A stretch of 48,925 bases of DNA from Deltaproteobacteria bacterium. Lineage in GTDB: Bacteria; Desulfobacterota; Desulfobulbia; Desulfobulbales; Desulfurivibrionaceae. Position 1 is the first letter of the stretch, and the number at the start of each line of letters is the position of its first letter. The stretch is taken from assembly GCA_021847425.1 (NCBI GenBank), contig JAJZRF010000017.1, positions 1 through 48,925 of the forward strand, read 5' to 3'. Shown piece by piece: positions 33,040 to 41,625 of this stretch. The translations under genes and the position numbers were made by a program. Under the pieces are notes generated by a model. It was not told where the DNA came from, did no database searches, and worked only from the letters and a program-made list of their open reading frames with translations.

Positions 33040-33891
33040 TTATTTGAGCAGGCTCCGCAGCAGCGCCAGGTTTTCCCGGTCTTCGTGGAGATCATCCGAC
33101 TTGGGGGTTTCCAGGACCATGGGATGGTCGGCGAAGCGGGGGTCGTTGACGAGGTTGCGGAACCCCGCCGCGGTGATCTCGCCTTGGCCGATATGGGTGT
33201 GGCGGTCGATCCTGCTGCCCAATCCTTTGCTGGCGTCATTGAGATGGAAGAACCGGAGCCGTTCCAGGCCGAGCAGCCGGTCGAAGCTGGCCATGGTCTC
33301 GGCATACGTTTCCGGGGTGCGGATATCGTAGCCTGCGGCAAAGGTGTGGCAGGTGTCGTAGCAGACGCCCAGCTGCTCCGGGTAAGCGGAGGCGGCGATG
33401 ATCGCGGCCAGCTCCTCGAAGCTCGCCCCCAGGTTGGTGCCCTGGCCGGCGGTGGTTTCCAGCAGCACCATGACCTGGCGGCCGGTGTCGGCCTCGTCCA
33501 TGGCTTGGTCCAGGTTGGCGGTGAAGCGTTGCAGCCCCGCCGCGATCCCTTGGCCGAGATGGGAGCCGGGATGCATGATCAGGTATTCAACGCCCAGGGC
33601 CGCGCAACGGCGCAGCTCCTCGACAAAGGCCGTGATGGATTTGCCCGTTGTTTCCGGATTGGACGAGGCGAGGTTGATCAGGTAGGAATCGTGGGAGGCG
33701 ACCGGCATTCCCACCCCCTGGCGCCGCCGGGTCTTGAAGGCTTCGATCTCCGCGGGCGTCGGCGTCTTGGGCTGCCACTGCCGCTGGTTGGCGGTGAAGA
33801 TCTGCAACGCCTCGCCCTCCACCTCGGCCAGTCGGTCAAAGGCCAGGGCGATCCCGCCGCTGATGGACATGTGGGCGCCGAATCGGGGCAT
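33040..33891 (-). CDS. nfo: Endonuclease IV (AP endonuclease)
   Basis: Base-excision-repair enzyme that incises 5' to abasic sites using three zinc ions. The 283-residue protein begins RFGAHMSISGG, has the family motifs HDSYLINLASSN, EYLIMHPGSH, VLLETTAGQGTNLG, GVCYDTCHTFAAGYD, FFHLNDASKGLGSRIDRHTHIGQG and a C-terminal LETPK, so the metal-binding His, Glu and Asp are present. The GAGGAGTAAAG just before the ATG serves as ribosome binding site and belongs to a gene remnant. It forms an operon with DUF504 downstream. Confidence 0.97.
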   Translation of the reverse strand: MPRFGAHMSISGGIALAFDRLAEVEGEALQIFTANQRQWQPKTPTPAEIEAFKTRRRQGVGMPVASHDSYLINLASSNPETTGKSITAFVEELRRCAALGVEYLIMHPGSHLGQGIAAGLQRFTANLDQAMDEADTGRQVMVLLETTAGQGTNLGASFEELAAIIAASAYPEQLGVCYDTCHTFAAGYDIRTPETYAETMASFDRLLGLERLRFFHLNDASKGLGSRIDRHTHIGQGEITAAGFRNLVNDPRFADHPMVLETPKSDDLHEDRENLALLRSLLK

Positions 33892-33893
33892 CT

Positions 33894-33998
33894 TTACTCC
33901 TCCGGCTCGTGGAAGATCCGCCGCAACGGATTGTCAAAGGTATAGGCCAGCCACCAGGGGCAGACTGTTTTGCCATTGTCCGGGAGGCCTGTTTCAGC
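33894..33998 (-). pseudogene. Remnant of a SAM methyltransferase N-terminus
   Basis: Between the alkene reductase and nfo, the minus strand reads AETGLPDNGKTVCPWWLAY then TFDNPLRRIFHEPEE and a stop. CPWWLxYTxDNPLRRxFHxPE is the characteristic beginning of a family of class I SAM-dependent methyltransferases; the SAM-binding part is gone. The frame is the same as that of the alkene reductase, immediately after its TAA, and has no start of its own. I read it as a leftover of a deleted gene. Confidence 0.6.
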
Positions 33999-35099
33999 TT
34001 ACAGGGAAGAAGCCGGGGTATACGGCGGATAATCCGTATACCCTTGGGCCCCAGGGGTATACCACAGCGACATATCCTCGGCAGGGTTGAGGGGGTAATT
34101 GTTTTTGAAGCGTTCGGGCAGATCTGGGTTGGTGATAAATGGGCGGCCAAAGGCGATCATGTCCGCAGTGGTCTCGGCTAATCGCTGCTCAGCCGCTTCC
34201 TTGGTGTAGCCGCAGTTGCCGATGATCCTGCCCTGGAAAATCGGCCTGAATTCCGCCAGGGTCATGGGCTCGCCCTTGCCGTGAAAGCCAAAGGCCAACC
34301 CGTCCATGACATGGAGATAGCCGAGGTTGAATTTGTTTAATTCCTTGGCCGCGTACAGATACGTTTCCCGGAAGTCCTCGCTGCCCATGTCGTTGAAAAC
34401 CCCGTTGGGCGAGATGCGGGCGCCGACCTGCTCCGGCGCCCAGACCTCAAGCACCGCCTCGACCACCTCTTTGAAAAAACGGAACCTGTTTTCCAGGCTG
34501 CCGCCGTATTGATCCGCACGGAGATTGGTTTTCGGATCGAGAAATTGATTGATCAGATACCCGTTGGCGCCATGCACCTCGATCCCGGAAAACCCGGCCT
34601 CCTTGGCATTGAGGGCGGCCTGGCGGTAATCAGCCACGGTTGCCTTGATCTCCTCCACCGTCAGGGCGCGGGGAATTTCGTACTGCTTCTTGCCGAGCGG
34701 GGTCTTGATGTGATCCCCGTTCAGCTGCACCGCGGAGGCGGAAACCGGGAGCGCGCCAGCATGGAAATCGCTGTGCGACGCCCTGCCGCAATGCCATAAC
34801 TGGAGAAATATGTGCGTGCCGGTTGGCTTGACCGTATCGGTAACTTTCCGCCACCCCGCAACCATCTCCGCGGTGTAGATGCCCGGCGAATCGATCCAGC
34901 CGATGCCCTGCTCTGAAACCACGGTTGCCTCGGTGATGAGCAATCCGGCCGTGGAGCGCTGAAGATAATATTCGGCCATCAACTCGTTTGGCACCCGCGC
35001 CGTCCCGGCCCGCCCCCTGGTCATGGGCGCCAGGACGATTCTGTTTTTCAAGTGCAGATTTCCGATGGAGAGCGGTTCAAATAACCTGTTCGTTTTCAT
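33999..35099 (-). CDS. Old Yellow Enzyme family alkene reductase (NemA-like)
   Basis: An FMN-dependent ene-reductase, 366 residues. Features are FEPLSIGNLHLKNRIVLAPMTRGRA (FMN-binding start), LLITEATVVSEQG, the catalytic HxxN-type region FSGIEVHGANGYLINQFLDPKTNLRADQYGGSLENR, and the phosphate-binding GNCGYTKEAAEQ and DMIAFGRPFITNPDLPERF. It reduces activated C=C bonds or nitro esters, and its physiological substrate is not predictable. A His-Asn pair (H…GAN) is conserved. It is on the same strand as nfo but separated by a methyltransferase remnant. Confidence 0.95.
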   Translation of the reverse strand: MKTNRLFEPLSIGNLHLKNRIVLAPMTRGRAGTARVPNELMAEYYLQRSTAGLLITEATVVSEQGIGWIDSPGIYTAEMVAGWRKVTDTVKPTGTHIFLQLWHCGRASHSDFHAGALPVSASAVQLNGDHIKTPLGKKQYEIPRALTVEEIKATVADYRQAALNAKEAGFSGIEVHGANGYLINQFLDPKTNLRADQYGGSLENRFRFFKEVVEAVLEVWAPEQVGARISPNGVFNDMGSEDFRETYLYAAKELNKFNLGYLHVMDGLAFGFHGKGEPMTLAEFRPIFQGRIIGNCGYTKEAAEQRLAETTADMIAFGRPFITNPDLPERFKNNYPLNPAEDMSLWYTPGAQGYTDYPPYTPASSL

Positions 35100-35150
35100 G
35101 GGGCCTCCTGGCTGGCTGGAACGGAACGAAATCCGTCACCTTGTTCGTCT

Positions 35151-35483
35151 TTACAGCCCTTCAATGAGTTTGGAATACTCCTTGAGCGTGCGGAGGGATT
35201 CCATGGTTGCCTGGAATAAGACCCAGCTGAGCACGAGGATTACGATGGTGAGTCCGATCTTCCATGCCCGCGCCGTTTGCGGCCGCCACCAGATCAGGGG
35301 CAAGGCCAGAGGCCCTACGCAACTGACGGCGATGACAATAAAGGATTTCCGGAAATACCAGGGCCTCTTTTCCTCTGCGAGGCGGGCCCGGCGGGAACCA
35401 TCCGGAAACTCCCCGCAGTGTTTGCACTTTATAGATTCATCTTGAATTTCTTCAGCGCAGAAGGGGCATTTTTTCACTACCAT
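35151..35483 (-). CDS. Zinc-ribbon membrane protein
   Basis: A 110-residue protein starting with a zinc ribbon, CPFCAEEIQDESIKCKHCGE (two CxxC knuckles), followed by a basic stretch and two membrane helices (SFIVIAVSCVGPLALPLIWW and IGLTIVILVLSWVLFQATM). Such small zinc-ribbon membrane proteins are widespread and uncharacterised. It is upstream of the alkene reductase by 51 bp and could share its transcript. Confidence 0.8.
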   Translation of the reverse strand: MVVKKCPFCAEEIQDESIKCKHCGEFPDGSRRARLAEEKRPWYFRKSFIVIAVSCVGPLALPLIWWRPQTARAWKIGLTIVILVLSWVLFQATMESLRTLKEYSKLIEGL

Positions 35484-35667
35484 CTCTCCTGGTAGAAAGA
35501 ACTTTCATTATCAGCGGAACGCGGAAAGGGCGTTGGGTGGATTGGTCTGTTGAGGATCTTTTTTATTCTAGGTGAATTTTAGCCGTTTGGATAGCGAGAT
35601 CTTTATCCTTAAGTTCATGGATGTCCCTGATTTACCCCAACTTGCCAGTCGGGTAGGACTTAAATCC

Positions 35668-36585
35668 TCACGCCCTTGCCGGTAGTGAGTTTGGCGAGTC
35701 TTCTATCCTCATCTTACTGATAATGTTAATAAACTCCTGCTGAAAAACCGGAAGTTGGCTGTTTTTTAAAAATGCTGCATACCAGGTCACCGGCAATCCG
35801 CCCTTGGTGATGGGCCGGGCCGTAATGCCGGTTGTTTCCAGAGAGCTGTTGAGCGCCCATCGCGGAAGGACGCCGAGACCGAACCCCGACGCCACCATCT
35901 CGACAATGGCGTGGGGTTGGCTGACCGTCATGAACCGTTTGGGTTCCAGACCCCTTGGTTTGAGGGCAAGCTGGTAAAACCGGCTGGCTCCCTTTTCAGA
36001 ATGAGATATCAGGTTAAACCTGCCGAAATCCTCGTACTGTACACAGGAACGGGCGCGCAAGGGATGGTCGGCGGGCATGATGCAGACCAACTGGTCGGCA
36101 AATAACGGCACATAGGTATATTGCTCATCCGGCGCGGTTGCCGCGGTGATGATGAAGTCAAATCTTTTGTTTTCCAGATCATTGGTCAGGTCATTGGAGG
36201 CGCCGATCTCAAACTCGATGTTGGGAAATTTCTTTTGGAAGAACCGGATAACGCCGGGCAGCCATTTATAGCAGAAGATGCATTGGATGCCGACCTTGAG
36301 TTCTCCCTGCTCGCCGGAGACGGTCTTGGCGATTTCAAGCTCCGCATCCTCAAGCGTCAGGATGACCTGTTGTGCCGATTCCAGAAGTTTTTTGCCGATG
36401 GGGGTGAGGATCATGATTTTCCGGGTCCGGAAAAACAAGTCGACCTTTAGCTTGCCTTCAATATCCTTGAGCTGTTGGCTGAGCGCGGATTGGGAAATAC
36501 ACAGCCTTGCCGCCGCCTTGGTCATATTGCCGGTTTCCGCAATGGTGCAGATCATTCGGAGATGCTTGACTTCCAGGTGGTTCAT
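35668..36585 (-). CDS. LysR-family transcriptional regulator
   Basis: A 305-residue LTTR: helix-turn-helix at the N-terminus (HLRMICTIAETGNMTKAAARLCISQSALSQQLKDIEGKL) and a periplasmic-binding-like effector domain (LKVGIQCIFCYKWLPGVIRFFQKKFPNIEFEIG; GFGLGVLPRWAL). The spelling near the start resembles MetR-type members. Cys residues in the co-inducer region (QCIFCYKW) are notable. It is divergent from the AhpD-like gene across 156 bp and probably regulates it and itself. Confidence 0.93.
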   Translation of the reverse strand: MNHLEVKHLRMICTIAETGNMTKAAARLCISQSALSQQLKDIEGKLKVDLFFRTRKIMILTPIGKKLLESAQQVILTLEDAELEIAKTVSGEQGELKVGIQCIFCYKWLPGVIRFFQKKFPNIEFEIGASNDLTNDLENKRFDFIITAATAPDEQYTYVPLFADQLVCIMPADHPLRARSCVQYEDFGRFNLISHSEKGASRFYQLALKPRGLEPKRFMTVSQPHAIVEMVASGFGLGVLPRWALNSSLETTGITARPITKGGLPVTWYAAFLKNSQLPVFQQEFINIISKMRIEDSPNSLPARA

Positions 36586-36741
36586 ACCGGTAGATTAACT
36601 GTCCTTATCAACTTGATTATTTAAATTCATTTTACTTATACAGTCGGCCGCCGTATTTTCCAAGCATAATCGACGAGGACTGCCGGTGGCTATTACGGGC
36701 AGCCTATTTCCCTTGCCCATAGTAAAAAAAAGGAGACCCAC

Positions 36742-37281
36742 ATGGCGCTGATCAGCACGGTTCCACCCGAAAAAGCGGAAGGCATTATTAAAGAAGGCTA
36801 TGACATGTTCATGGAAAGAATCGGCATCATCCCCAGACCCATGGAAATGATGAGCGCCAGCCCGGCCCTCTTCGAGCTGCAGCTCCGAAGAATCGAGTAT
36901 TTCTCGAAGCATCCTAAGTTGAGCTTTGCCTTGCTGGCTCATATCCGTTACCTGGTGGCCCATAATCTGGGCTACGGTTTCTGCATGGATCTCAATAAAC
37001 ATATCTTGAAAAAGCAGGGAATCGAGGAGGCTGATATCCGCAAAATGGAGGCTGACCCGTCCCAGTCACTGCTCGAAGAGAACGAGAGCGCCATGCTGGC
37101 CTTTGTCGTCAAGGCGGTCAAAGCCCCCGGCTCCGTGTCCGCGGAGGAGGTCCAAAGGCTTAAAGATATGGGATGGGAAGACAGGGATATGGTGGACGCC
37201 CTGGCCCAAGGGGTCAGCATGATCGATCACGCCATCATGATGCAGGTTTTTCAAATGGACCAAAACTGCATGGTTGGTTGA
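36742..37281 (+). CDS. AhpD/carboxymuconolactone decarboxylase-like protein
   Basis: A 179-residue all-helical protein resembling the AhpD/CMD superfamily (FELQLRRIEYFSKHPKLSFALLAHIRYLVAHNLGYGFCMDLNKHILKKQGI; ALAQGVSMIDHAIMMQVFQMD). AhpD enzymes use a CxxC pair, but here only single Cys (GFCMDL) is found, so the disulfide chemistry is not expected. AGGAGACCCAC precedes the ATG at 36742. It is divergently paired with the LysR regulator. Possible roles are peroxide or nitro-compound response, but no substrate is supported. Confidence 0.8.
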   Translation: MALISTVPPEKAEGIIKEGYDMFMERIGIIPRPMEMMSASPALFELQLRRIEYFSKHPKLSFALLAHIRYLVAHNLGYGFCMDLNKHILKKQGIEEADIRKMEADPSQSLLEENESAMLAFVVKAVKAPGSVSAEEVQRLKDMGWEDRDMVDALAQGVSMIDHAIMMQVFQMDQNCMVG

Positions 37282-37632
37282 CAAGCAACCTGAAAGGGGG
37301 GGTGGGGGCACTCTCCAGCTTCCTTCCGCTTGCCGGGTGGCTGAGGCGCAGGCTGGCGGCGTGCAGGGCCTGGCGAGGGAGGCGGAGGCGGGTGTGGTCC
37401 GCCCCGCTCAACCGGTCTTCCTGGAAACAGAGGAAAAGCTGCCCGTCCACCCCGCGGAGCTTGTCGTCCACCACCGGAAAGCCCAGGTGTGGCAGGGGTG
37501 GCCCGGAGCTGATGGCAGCGGCCGGTGTGCGGCTAGGCTCAGGCTGGTGTTACCTGCGCCGGAGAGTCGCCGGAAGGCGGTGATGGAAGGAAATAGAGAT
37601 GATGTTCCTCTATTTCCCGCAAAAGCCAACGC
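37282..37632 (-). pseudogene. Degenerate duplicate of the 3' half of the rluA-type gene
   Basis: The minus strand encodes pieces that match the intact RluA-like protein at 39006-39971: FRRLSGAGNTSLSL (intact FRRISGTGDGSLSL), then after a frame change VVDDKLRGVDGQLFLCF (VVGDKLYGVDEQLFLRF) and ADHTRLRLPRQALHAASLRLSHP (ADHARLRLPRQALHAANLRLVHP). About 11 bp (CTGGAAGCGAG in the intact gene) are missing where the frame changes. It has no start. Together the two copies are direct repeats flanking the CBS and ParDE genes. Confidence 0.85.
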
Positions 37633-38055
37633 CTACGAAATGACCAATCTCAAAAGATTCAGCACCGAGATAATGCCTGTGCAGGTATCCTTCTCACCCG
37701 AAACCACCAGATGATGAACCCCGGCGCCATTCATGACCCCAATGGCATCCCCGACGCTTTGCTCCGAATCGAGCTGCACACAGGGGGATTTCACGGCCTT
37801 CCCGAGAATGAGCTCACAGCGGGTCATGAAACCGGAGACTTTGGTTTCATCGAGATCGTCGTATCTGGCAATACTGGCCAGCATATCCATGTCGGTCACA
37901 AGGCCGACGACGTCATCGCCTGCCTTCACCAGAACGGCTGAGCTTTTGCCGTCGACCATCTTTTGAATAACGACGCGCAGGCTGTCATCCATCGCAACAG
38001 CCGGTGCTTCCCAGTTCACAGCGTTTTTGATTTCAGCGTTCAGTCCCATTTTCAT
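37633..38055 (-). CDS. CBS-pair domain protein
   Basis: A 140-residue protein made of two CBS motifs (APAVAMDDSLRVVIQKMVDGKSSAVLVKAGDDVVGLVTDMDML; SPCVQLDSEQSVGDAIGVMNGAGVHHLVVSGEKDTCTGIISVLNLL), a module that binds adenine nucleotides and signals energy state. No enzyme domain is fused. The ATG is preceded by GGAGGGTT. It stands alone between the rluA fragment and the toxin-antitoxin pair. What it regulates is unknown. Confidence 0.88.
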   Translation of the reverse strand: MKMGLNAEIKNAVNWEAPAVAMDDSLRVVIQKMVDGKSSAVLVKAGDDVVGLVTDMDMLASIARYDDLDETKVSGFMTRCELILGKAVKSPCVQLDSEQSVGDAIGVMNGAGVHHLVVSGEKDTCTGIISVLNLLRLVIS

Positions 38056-38387
38056 AACCCTCCGGTAGCGTCTTTGGAATCCAGGTGTATCCCATTTCCC
38101 ACGGGCACCTCACAGGCAGCACAGATGGTGAATAATATCAACAGGGGGTGAATCCCCGGAAACCTTGCGACAGGCCCGACGTCTGCATTTTTTCGCGCAA
38201 GAGGGGTCTGAAAATAGAACTTCTTTAATAAATTTTGTTCAGGAAATATAGTTTTTGTCAAACGAAAACCGTCAAGCAGCAGAAGGGAACGGAGGGACAT
38301 CTCCCAGTTTCTTTCAGGTGACGGAAAAGATGCTGTCGTTCCGAAACCAATAGATCATCTCATACTTCATAATCATCCATATGAAGG
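38056..38387. other. Intergenic region upstream of the CBS gene
   Basis: No convincing gene in 332 bp; the 82-codon minus frame at 38052-38300 lacks family resemblance. An AT-rich patch at 38215-38275 contains minus-strand TTGACG/TATATT-like boxes about 19 bp apart that could be the CBS gene promoter, but this is weak. Confidence 0.4.
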
Positions 38388-38681
38388 TCAATCCCGAATG
38401 TGCCGGATGGCATCCATATGGTGGTGTAGAATGCGAACGACGAGGATGTCGTTTTTACTGGTCGGTTTGTAGAAGATCAGGTGGCTTTTGTGGGGAAATC
38501 GGCGGTATCCGGGCCGGATATCTTCGGCAGTACGGCCCATTTCCGGATGGTCGCCGAGGAGTTTCAGGCAGCGGGTCAGAGAGTTGAAGTAGTTTTTCGT
38601 TTGCAACAGGCCAAACTCGACCAAGGACTGCTCCAGAATCGCTTCGATATCCTGGGCAGCACCATTGGAAAGGTTATACAT
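38388..38681 (-). CDS. parE: ParE/RelE-type toxin
   Basis: A 97-residue RelE/ParE superfamily toxin: NLSNGAAQDIEAILEQSLVEFG, ARCLKLLGDHPEMGR-like middle (SLTRCLKLLGDHPEMGRTAEDIRPGYRRFPHKSHLIFYK) and the terminal ILVVRILHHHMDA. These match ParE, which poisons DNA gyrase. Its start overlaps the antitoxin stop by 8 bp, the usual ParDE order. No transposase lies adjacent. Confidence 0.9.
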   Translation of the reverse strand: MYNLSNGAAQDIEAILEQSLVEFGLLQTKNYFNSLTRCLKLLGDHPEMGRTAEDIRPGYRRFPHKSHLIFYKPTSKNDILVVRILHHHMDAIRHIRD

Positions 38682-38919
38682 CGAGCCCGCGCCGTGCTTT
38701 GACACCCTGCCAGATGTCCCCGACCGTGCGTTCGGAAACGCCGCTGTTTTCTCCGGCAATGAGCGCCTTGACAAGGGCCTCGCGTTTGTCCTGGTATTCC
38801 TGGTCTTGCCGGATAAGATCACGGACATAATCGCTGGCATTGCTGTAATGGCCGGTGCTGACCTGTCTCTCAACCCACGATTTCATCGGGTCAGGCAGGG
38901 AAACATTCATGGTTGCCAT
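38674..38919 (-). CDS. parD: ParD-type antitoxin (ribbon-helix-helix)
   Basis: An 81-residue antitoxin: MATMNVSLPDPMKSWVERQV is the CopG/Arc-like N-terminal DNA-binding segment, followed by STGHYSNASDYVRDLIRQDQEYQDKREAL, standard for ParD. It neutralises ParE and autoregulates the operon. The start at 38919 has GGAGGTGG upstream; the longer frame to 39159 starts within the rluA-type gene end and is Pro/Gly-rich without homology. Confidence 0.9.
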   Translation of the reverse strand: MATMNVSLPDPMKSWVERQVSTGHYSNASDYVRDLIRQDQEYQDKREALVKALIAGENSGVSERTVGDIWQGVKARRGLDV

Positions 38920-39005
38920 GGTGCCACCTCCTGTTGAAGTATGGTCTTTCTTGGCAATCTTTGTCAAGAAAAAGAATAAGTGCTCGAATTTCCGGGGCGC
39001 AATAC

Positions 39006-39971
39006 CTACTTCGTCGCCATTAAAGCGGAAATGGCCAAAGGCAACGGAGCGGAAAACTCCAGCTCTTTTCCCGTTATCGGATGAACGAGGCGCAGGTTGG
39101 CTGCGTGCAGCGCCTGGCGGGGGAGGCGGAGGCGGGCATGGTCGGCCCTGCTCAGGCATCCTTCCTTGAAACGGAGGAAAAGCTGCTCATCCACCCCGTA
39201 GAGTTTGTCGCCCACCACCGGAAAGCCTAAAGATAACAGGCTGGCCCGGATCTGATGGCAGCGGCCGGTGTGCGGCCTCGCTTCCAGCAGGCTCAGGCTG
39301 CCATCGCCTGTCCCGGAGATTCGCCGGAATCCGGTGCTGCAGTCCACCGCTTTTGGCGGCGCATCGTTTTGTTCCGGATAGAACCGCACCTTCTTGCGGA
39401 TCGCGCTGTTCGGGTCCGGCCCCAGCCAGCCTGCGGCTTCCACCTCCTGGGGCGTGTCCGGGAACTTTCCTTCCACCACCACCAGATAGACCTTCTCCAC
39501 CCTCCGCTGGGCAAACTGTTCCTGGCAAAGGCGGGCCGCGACCTTGGTCTTGGCCACCAGCACGATGCCGGAGGTCTCCCGGTCCAGCCGGTTGATCAGC
39601 CTCGGGCCGGCAAGGCCGTGATGTTTTTTGAGCAGAGCCCAGAGGGTATGGGCGAAGAAGCGGCCGCCGGGATGGCAGGGCAGGGGGGCGGGCTTGTTGA
39701 TCACCAGCAGGTCGTCATCCTCATGCAGGACGGTATAGCCGGAATCAACCGGGGGCTCCACCAGGGCGTCCATCAGGTAAACGAGCCGGTCGCCCGGGGC
39801 CAGGATGGAATCACCCCGCGCCTCGCCATCGTTGAGCAGGAAGCGGCTGGCCGCCAGCTCCGTCTGCCATTCCTCCCGGCTGAGGTAGGTGAAGCGCTGG
39901 CTGACGAAATCCAGGAGCTGCCGGCCCGCCTGCCGGGGCTGGATGAGCACCGAGTTTTTTCTTTGCATCAT
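39006..39971 (-). CDS. RluA-family 23S rRNA/tRNA pseudouridine synthase
   Basis: A 321-residue pseudouridine synthase. The catalytic Asp is in RLINRLDRETSGIVLVAK; an S4-like RNA-binding start (REEWQTELAASRFLLNDGE) and C-terminal RPHTGRCHQIRASLLSLGFPVVGDKLYG complete the RluA group. It likely modifies rRNA or tRNA uridines; which position is not evident. The 3' end is partly duplicated at 37282-37632. Confidence 0.93.
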   Translation of the reverse strand: MMQRKNSVLIQPRQAGRQLLDFVSQRFTYLSREEWQTELAASRFLLNDGEARGDSILAPGDRLVYLMDALVEPPVDSGYTVLHEDDDLLVINKPAPLPCHPGGRFFAHTLWALLKKHHGLAGPRLINRLDRETSGIVLVAKTKVAARLCQEQFAQRRVEKVYLVVVEGKFPDTPQEVEAAGWLGPDPNSAIRKKVRFYPEQNDAPPKAVDCSTGFRRISGTGDGSLSLLEARPHTGRCHQIRASLLSLGFPVVGDKLYGVDEQLFLRFKEGCLSRADHARLRLPRQALHAANLRLVHPITGKELEFSAPLPLAISALMATK

Positions 39972-40044
39972 TGTCCGGTCATCAGAGAGAAGGTCCAGCC
40001 AGTATTTGCTTGTAGAGCGAGCCGATACATCACAAGACCGTCGC

Positions 40045-40060
40045 CCCGGCGAAGGCCGGG
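40045..40060. repeat. Dispersed palindrome (CCCGGC-GAAG-GCCGGG)
   Basis: A 6-bp stem hairpin with flanking CGTCGC…GGGATTC, the common intergenic repeat found in many proteobacterial genomes. It sits in the 147-bp gap between the rluA-type gene and the efflux operon end and may act as an mRNA 3' structure. Confidence 0.6.
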
Positions 40061-40118
40061 ATTCAAAAATTCAGGACGTGGGAATTTAAAACGCCCGGCA
40101 GACTTTTTCCTGCAGACG

Positions 40119-41579
40119 CTACGAGTCCGAACCCTCGCTGGCCGCGGGTTCTTCCGTCTGCCAGCCGCCGCCCAGGGCCTTGTACAGGGCGACGAGATCG
40201 GTGGCGACGGTGCCGGTGGACTGGGCCAGGGCATCCTCGGCCGCATAGAGGGAGCGCTGGGCGTCCAGCACGGCGAGAAAATCGGTCTGGCCCGCGGTAT
40301 AGAGGGCGGTGGCCAGTTCCACCGCGGTGCGGTTGGCTGCCACGGCCTGGGCCATTGATCGGCGATGCTCCTCCTCCTTGGTCGAGGCGATGAGGGCGTT
40401 TTCCACCTCCTGCAGAGCGGTGAGCACGGTCTGCTGATAGGCCAGGAGTTGTTCTTCCTGGACGGCTTTGCTCAGTTCGAGATTGGCGCGGCCGCGGCCC
40501 ATGTCAAAGAGCGGCCAGTTCAGGCCGGGGCCGATGGACCAGGCCGTGCTGGACCGGTTGAGGGTGGAAGTGAGGGTGGAGTTCTGGAGACCGAGGGTGC
40601 CGGAGATGGTGAATTTGGGGAAGAGATCGGCCTTGGCGACGCCGATCCGGGCGGTGGCGGCATGGATCTTCGCTTCCGCCATGCGGATGTCCGGCCTGCG
40701 GAGGAGCAGATCCGATGGCAATCCCAAGGGCACCGTGGCCAGGGCTGCTGGCAGGGCCGCCTCCGGAGCCAGTTCTGCCAGCAGGGTGGAAGGCTCTCCG
40801 CCCAGCAGCAGGCTGAGGCTGTAAATCGTTTGCCGGATCTGCGTTTCAAGCAGCGGGATCTGTCCGGCCGTGGTGGCGGCCAGCGCTTCCGCCTGCACCA
40901 CATCGAGTTTGCTGGCAAAGCCCGCGCTGAAGCGCTGGCGGGTCAGGTCGGTGGTGTGTTGCTGGGCCGTCAGGTTTTGACGGGCAATGGCGAGCCGCTG
41001 TTGCAGGGAGCGCAGATTCAGATAGTCGCTGGCCACCTCGGCGCTCAGGCTCACCAGCAGATCGCGGCGGCTTTCCACGGTCGCGTCAAGATCCGCGCCT
41101 GCCGCTTCGACTCCGCGCCGCAATCCGCCGAAGAGGTCCATTTCCCAGCCGGCATCGAAACCCATCTGGTAGAGATTGCCGGTTACCGTCACGGGCCGGC
41201 TCGCTGATCCCGGAGTCCGGCTGCGGGTGAGGGATGCGCTGGCATTTGCCGCCGGGCCGAGATCCGCCCCGGCGATGCCCAAGGAGGCGCGGGCCTGGCG
41301 GATTCGGCTTTCCGCCATGCGCAGGTTTAGATTGGCCTGCATACTCCGCTCCACCAGGGAGGTGAGCTGGGGATCATGGAAAATCGTCCACCACTGGGCC
41401 AGGTTCCGCTCCTCCGGGGATGCGGCTTTGGGAGCCGGGGGTTGCCCCAGCCACTGGGAGGAAACCTTTGCCGCCGGGCGTTGGAAATCAGGCCCCATCA
41501 TGCAGCTGGCCAGGAGGGGCAGGCAGAGGCAAAGGGCCAGGGAGGTCCGGGATGCGGTGCGGTGCGGACGAGGGATCAT
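40119..41579 (-). CDS. NodT/OprM-type outer membrane efflux lipoprotein
   Basis: A 486-residue outer membrane factor. The lipoprotein signal ends LLASC, followed by MMGPDFQRPAAKVSSQWLGQ, the usual family start. Two TolC-like repeats follow, with LGIAGADLGPAANASASLTRSRTPGS and LSLLLGGEPSTLLAEL…LPLGLPSDLLLRRPDIRMAEAKIHAATARIGVAKADLFPKF, an NodT signature. The ATG at 41579 has AAGGAGTAA before it. It ends the macAB-like operon and is likely the exit channel for it. Confidence 0.94.
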   Translation of the reverse strand: MIPRPHRTASRTSLALCLCLPLLASCMMGPDFQRPAAKVSSQWLGQPPAPKAASPEERNLAQWWTIFHDPQLTSLVERSMQANLNLRMAESRIRQARASLGIAGADLGPAANASASLTRSRTPGSASRPVTVTGNLYQMGFDAGWEMDLFGGLRRGVEAAGADLDATVESRRDLLVSLSAEVASDYLNLRSLQQRLAIARQNLTAQQHTTDLTRQRFSAGFASKLDVVQAEALAATTAGQIPLLETQIRQTIYSLSLLLGGEPSTLLAELAPEAALPAALATVPLGLPSDLLLRRPDIRMAEAKIHAATARIGVAKADLFPKFTISGTLGLQNSTLTSTLNRSSTAWSIGPGLNWPLFDMGRGRANLELSKAVQEEQLLAYQQTVLTALQEVENALIASTKEEEHRRSMAQAVAANRTAVELATALYTAGQTDFLAVLDAQRSLYAAEDALAQSTGTVATDLVALYKALGGGWQTEEPAASEGSDS

Positions 41580-41625
41580 GGGGTTACTCCTTGAAATATG
41601 GGCCGGAATGGCGGGCCGGTTGCCT

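Noticed and set aside
39006-39159. Pro-rich N-terminal extension of the ParD antitoxin
   Set aside because: The part before MATMNVSLP overlaps the rluA-type gene end and lacks similarity; a strong ribosome site precedes the shorter start.
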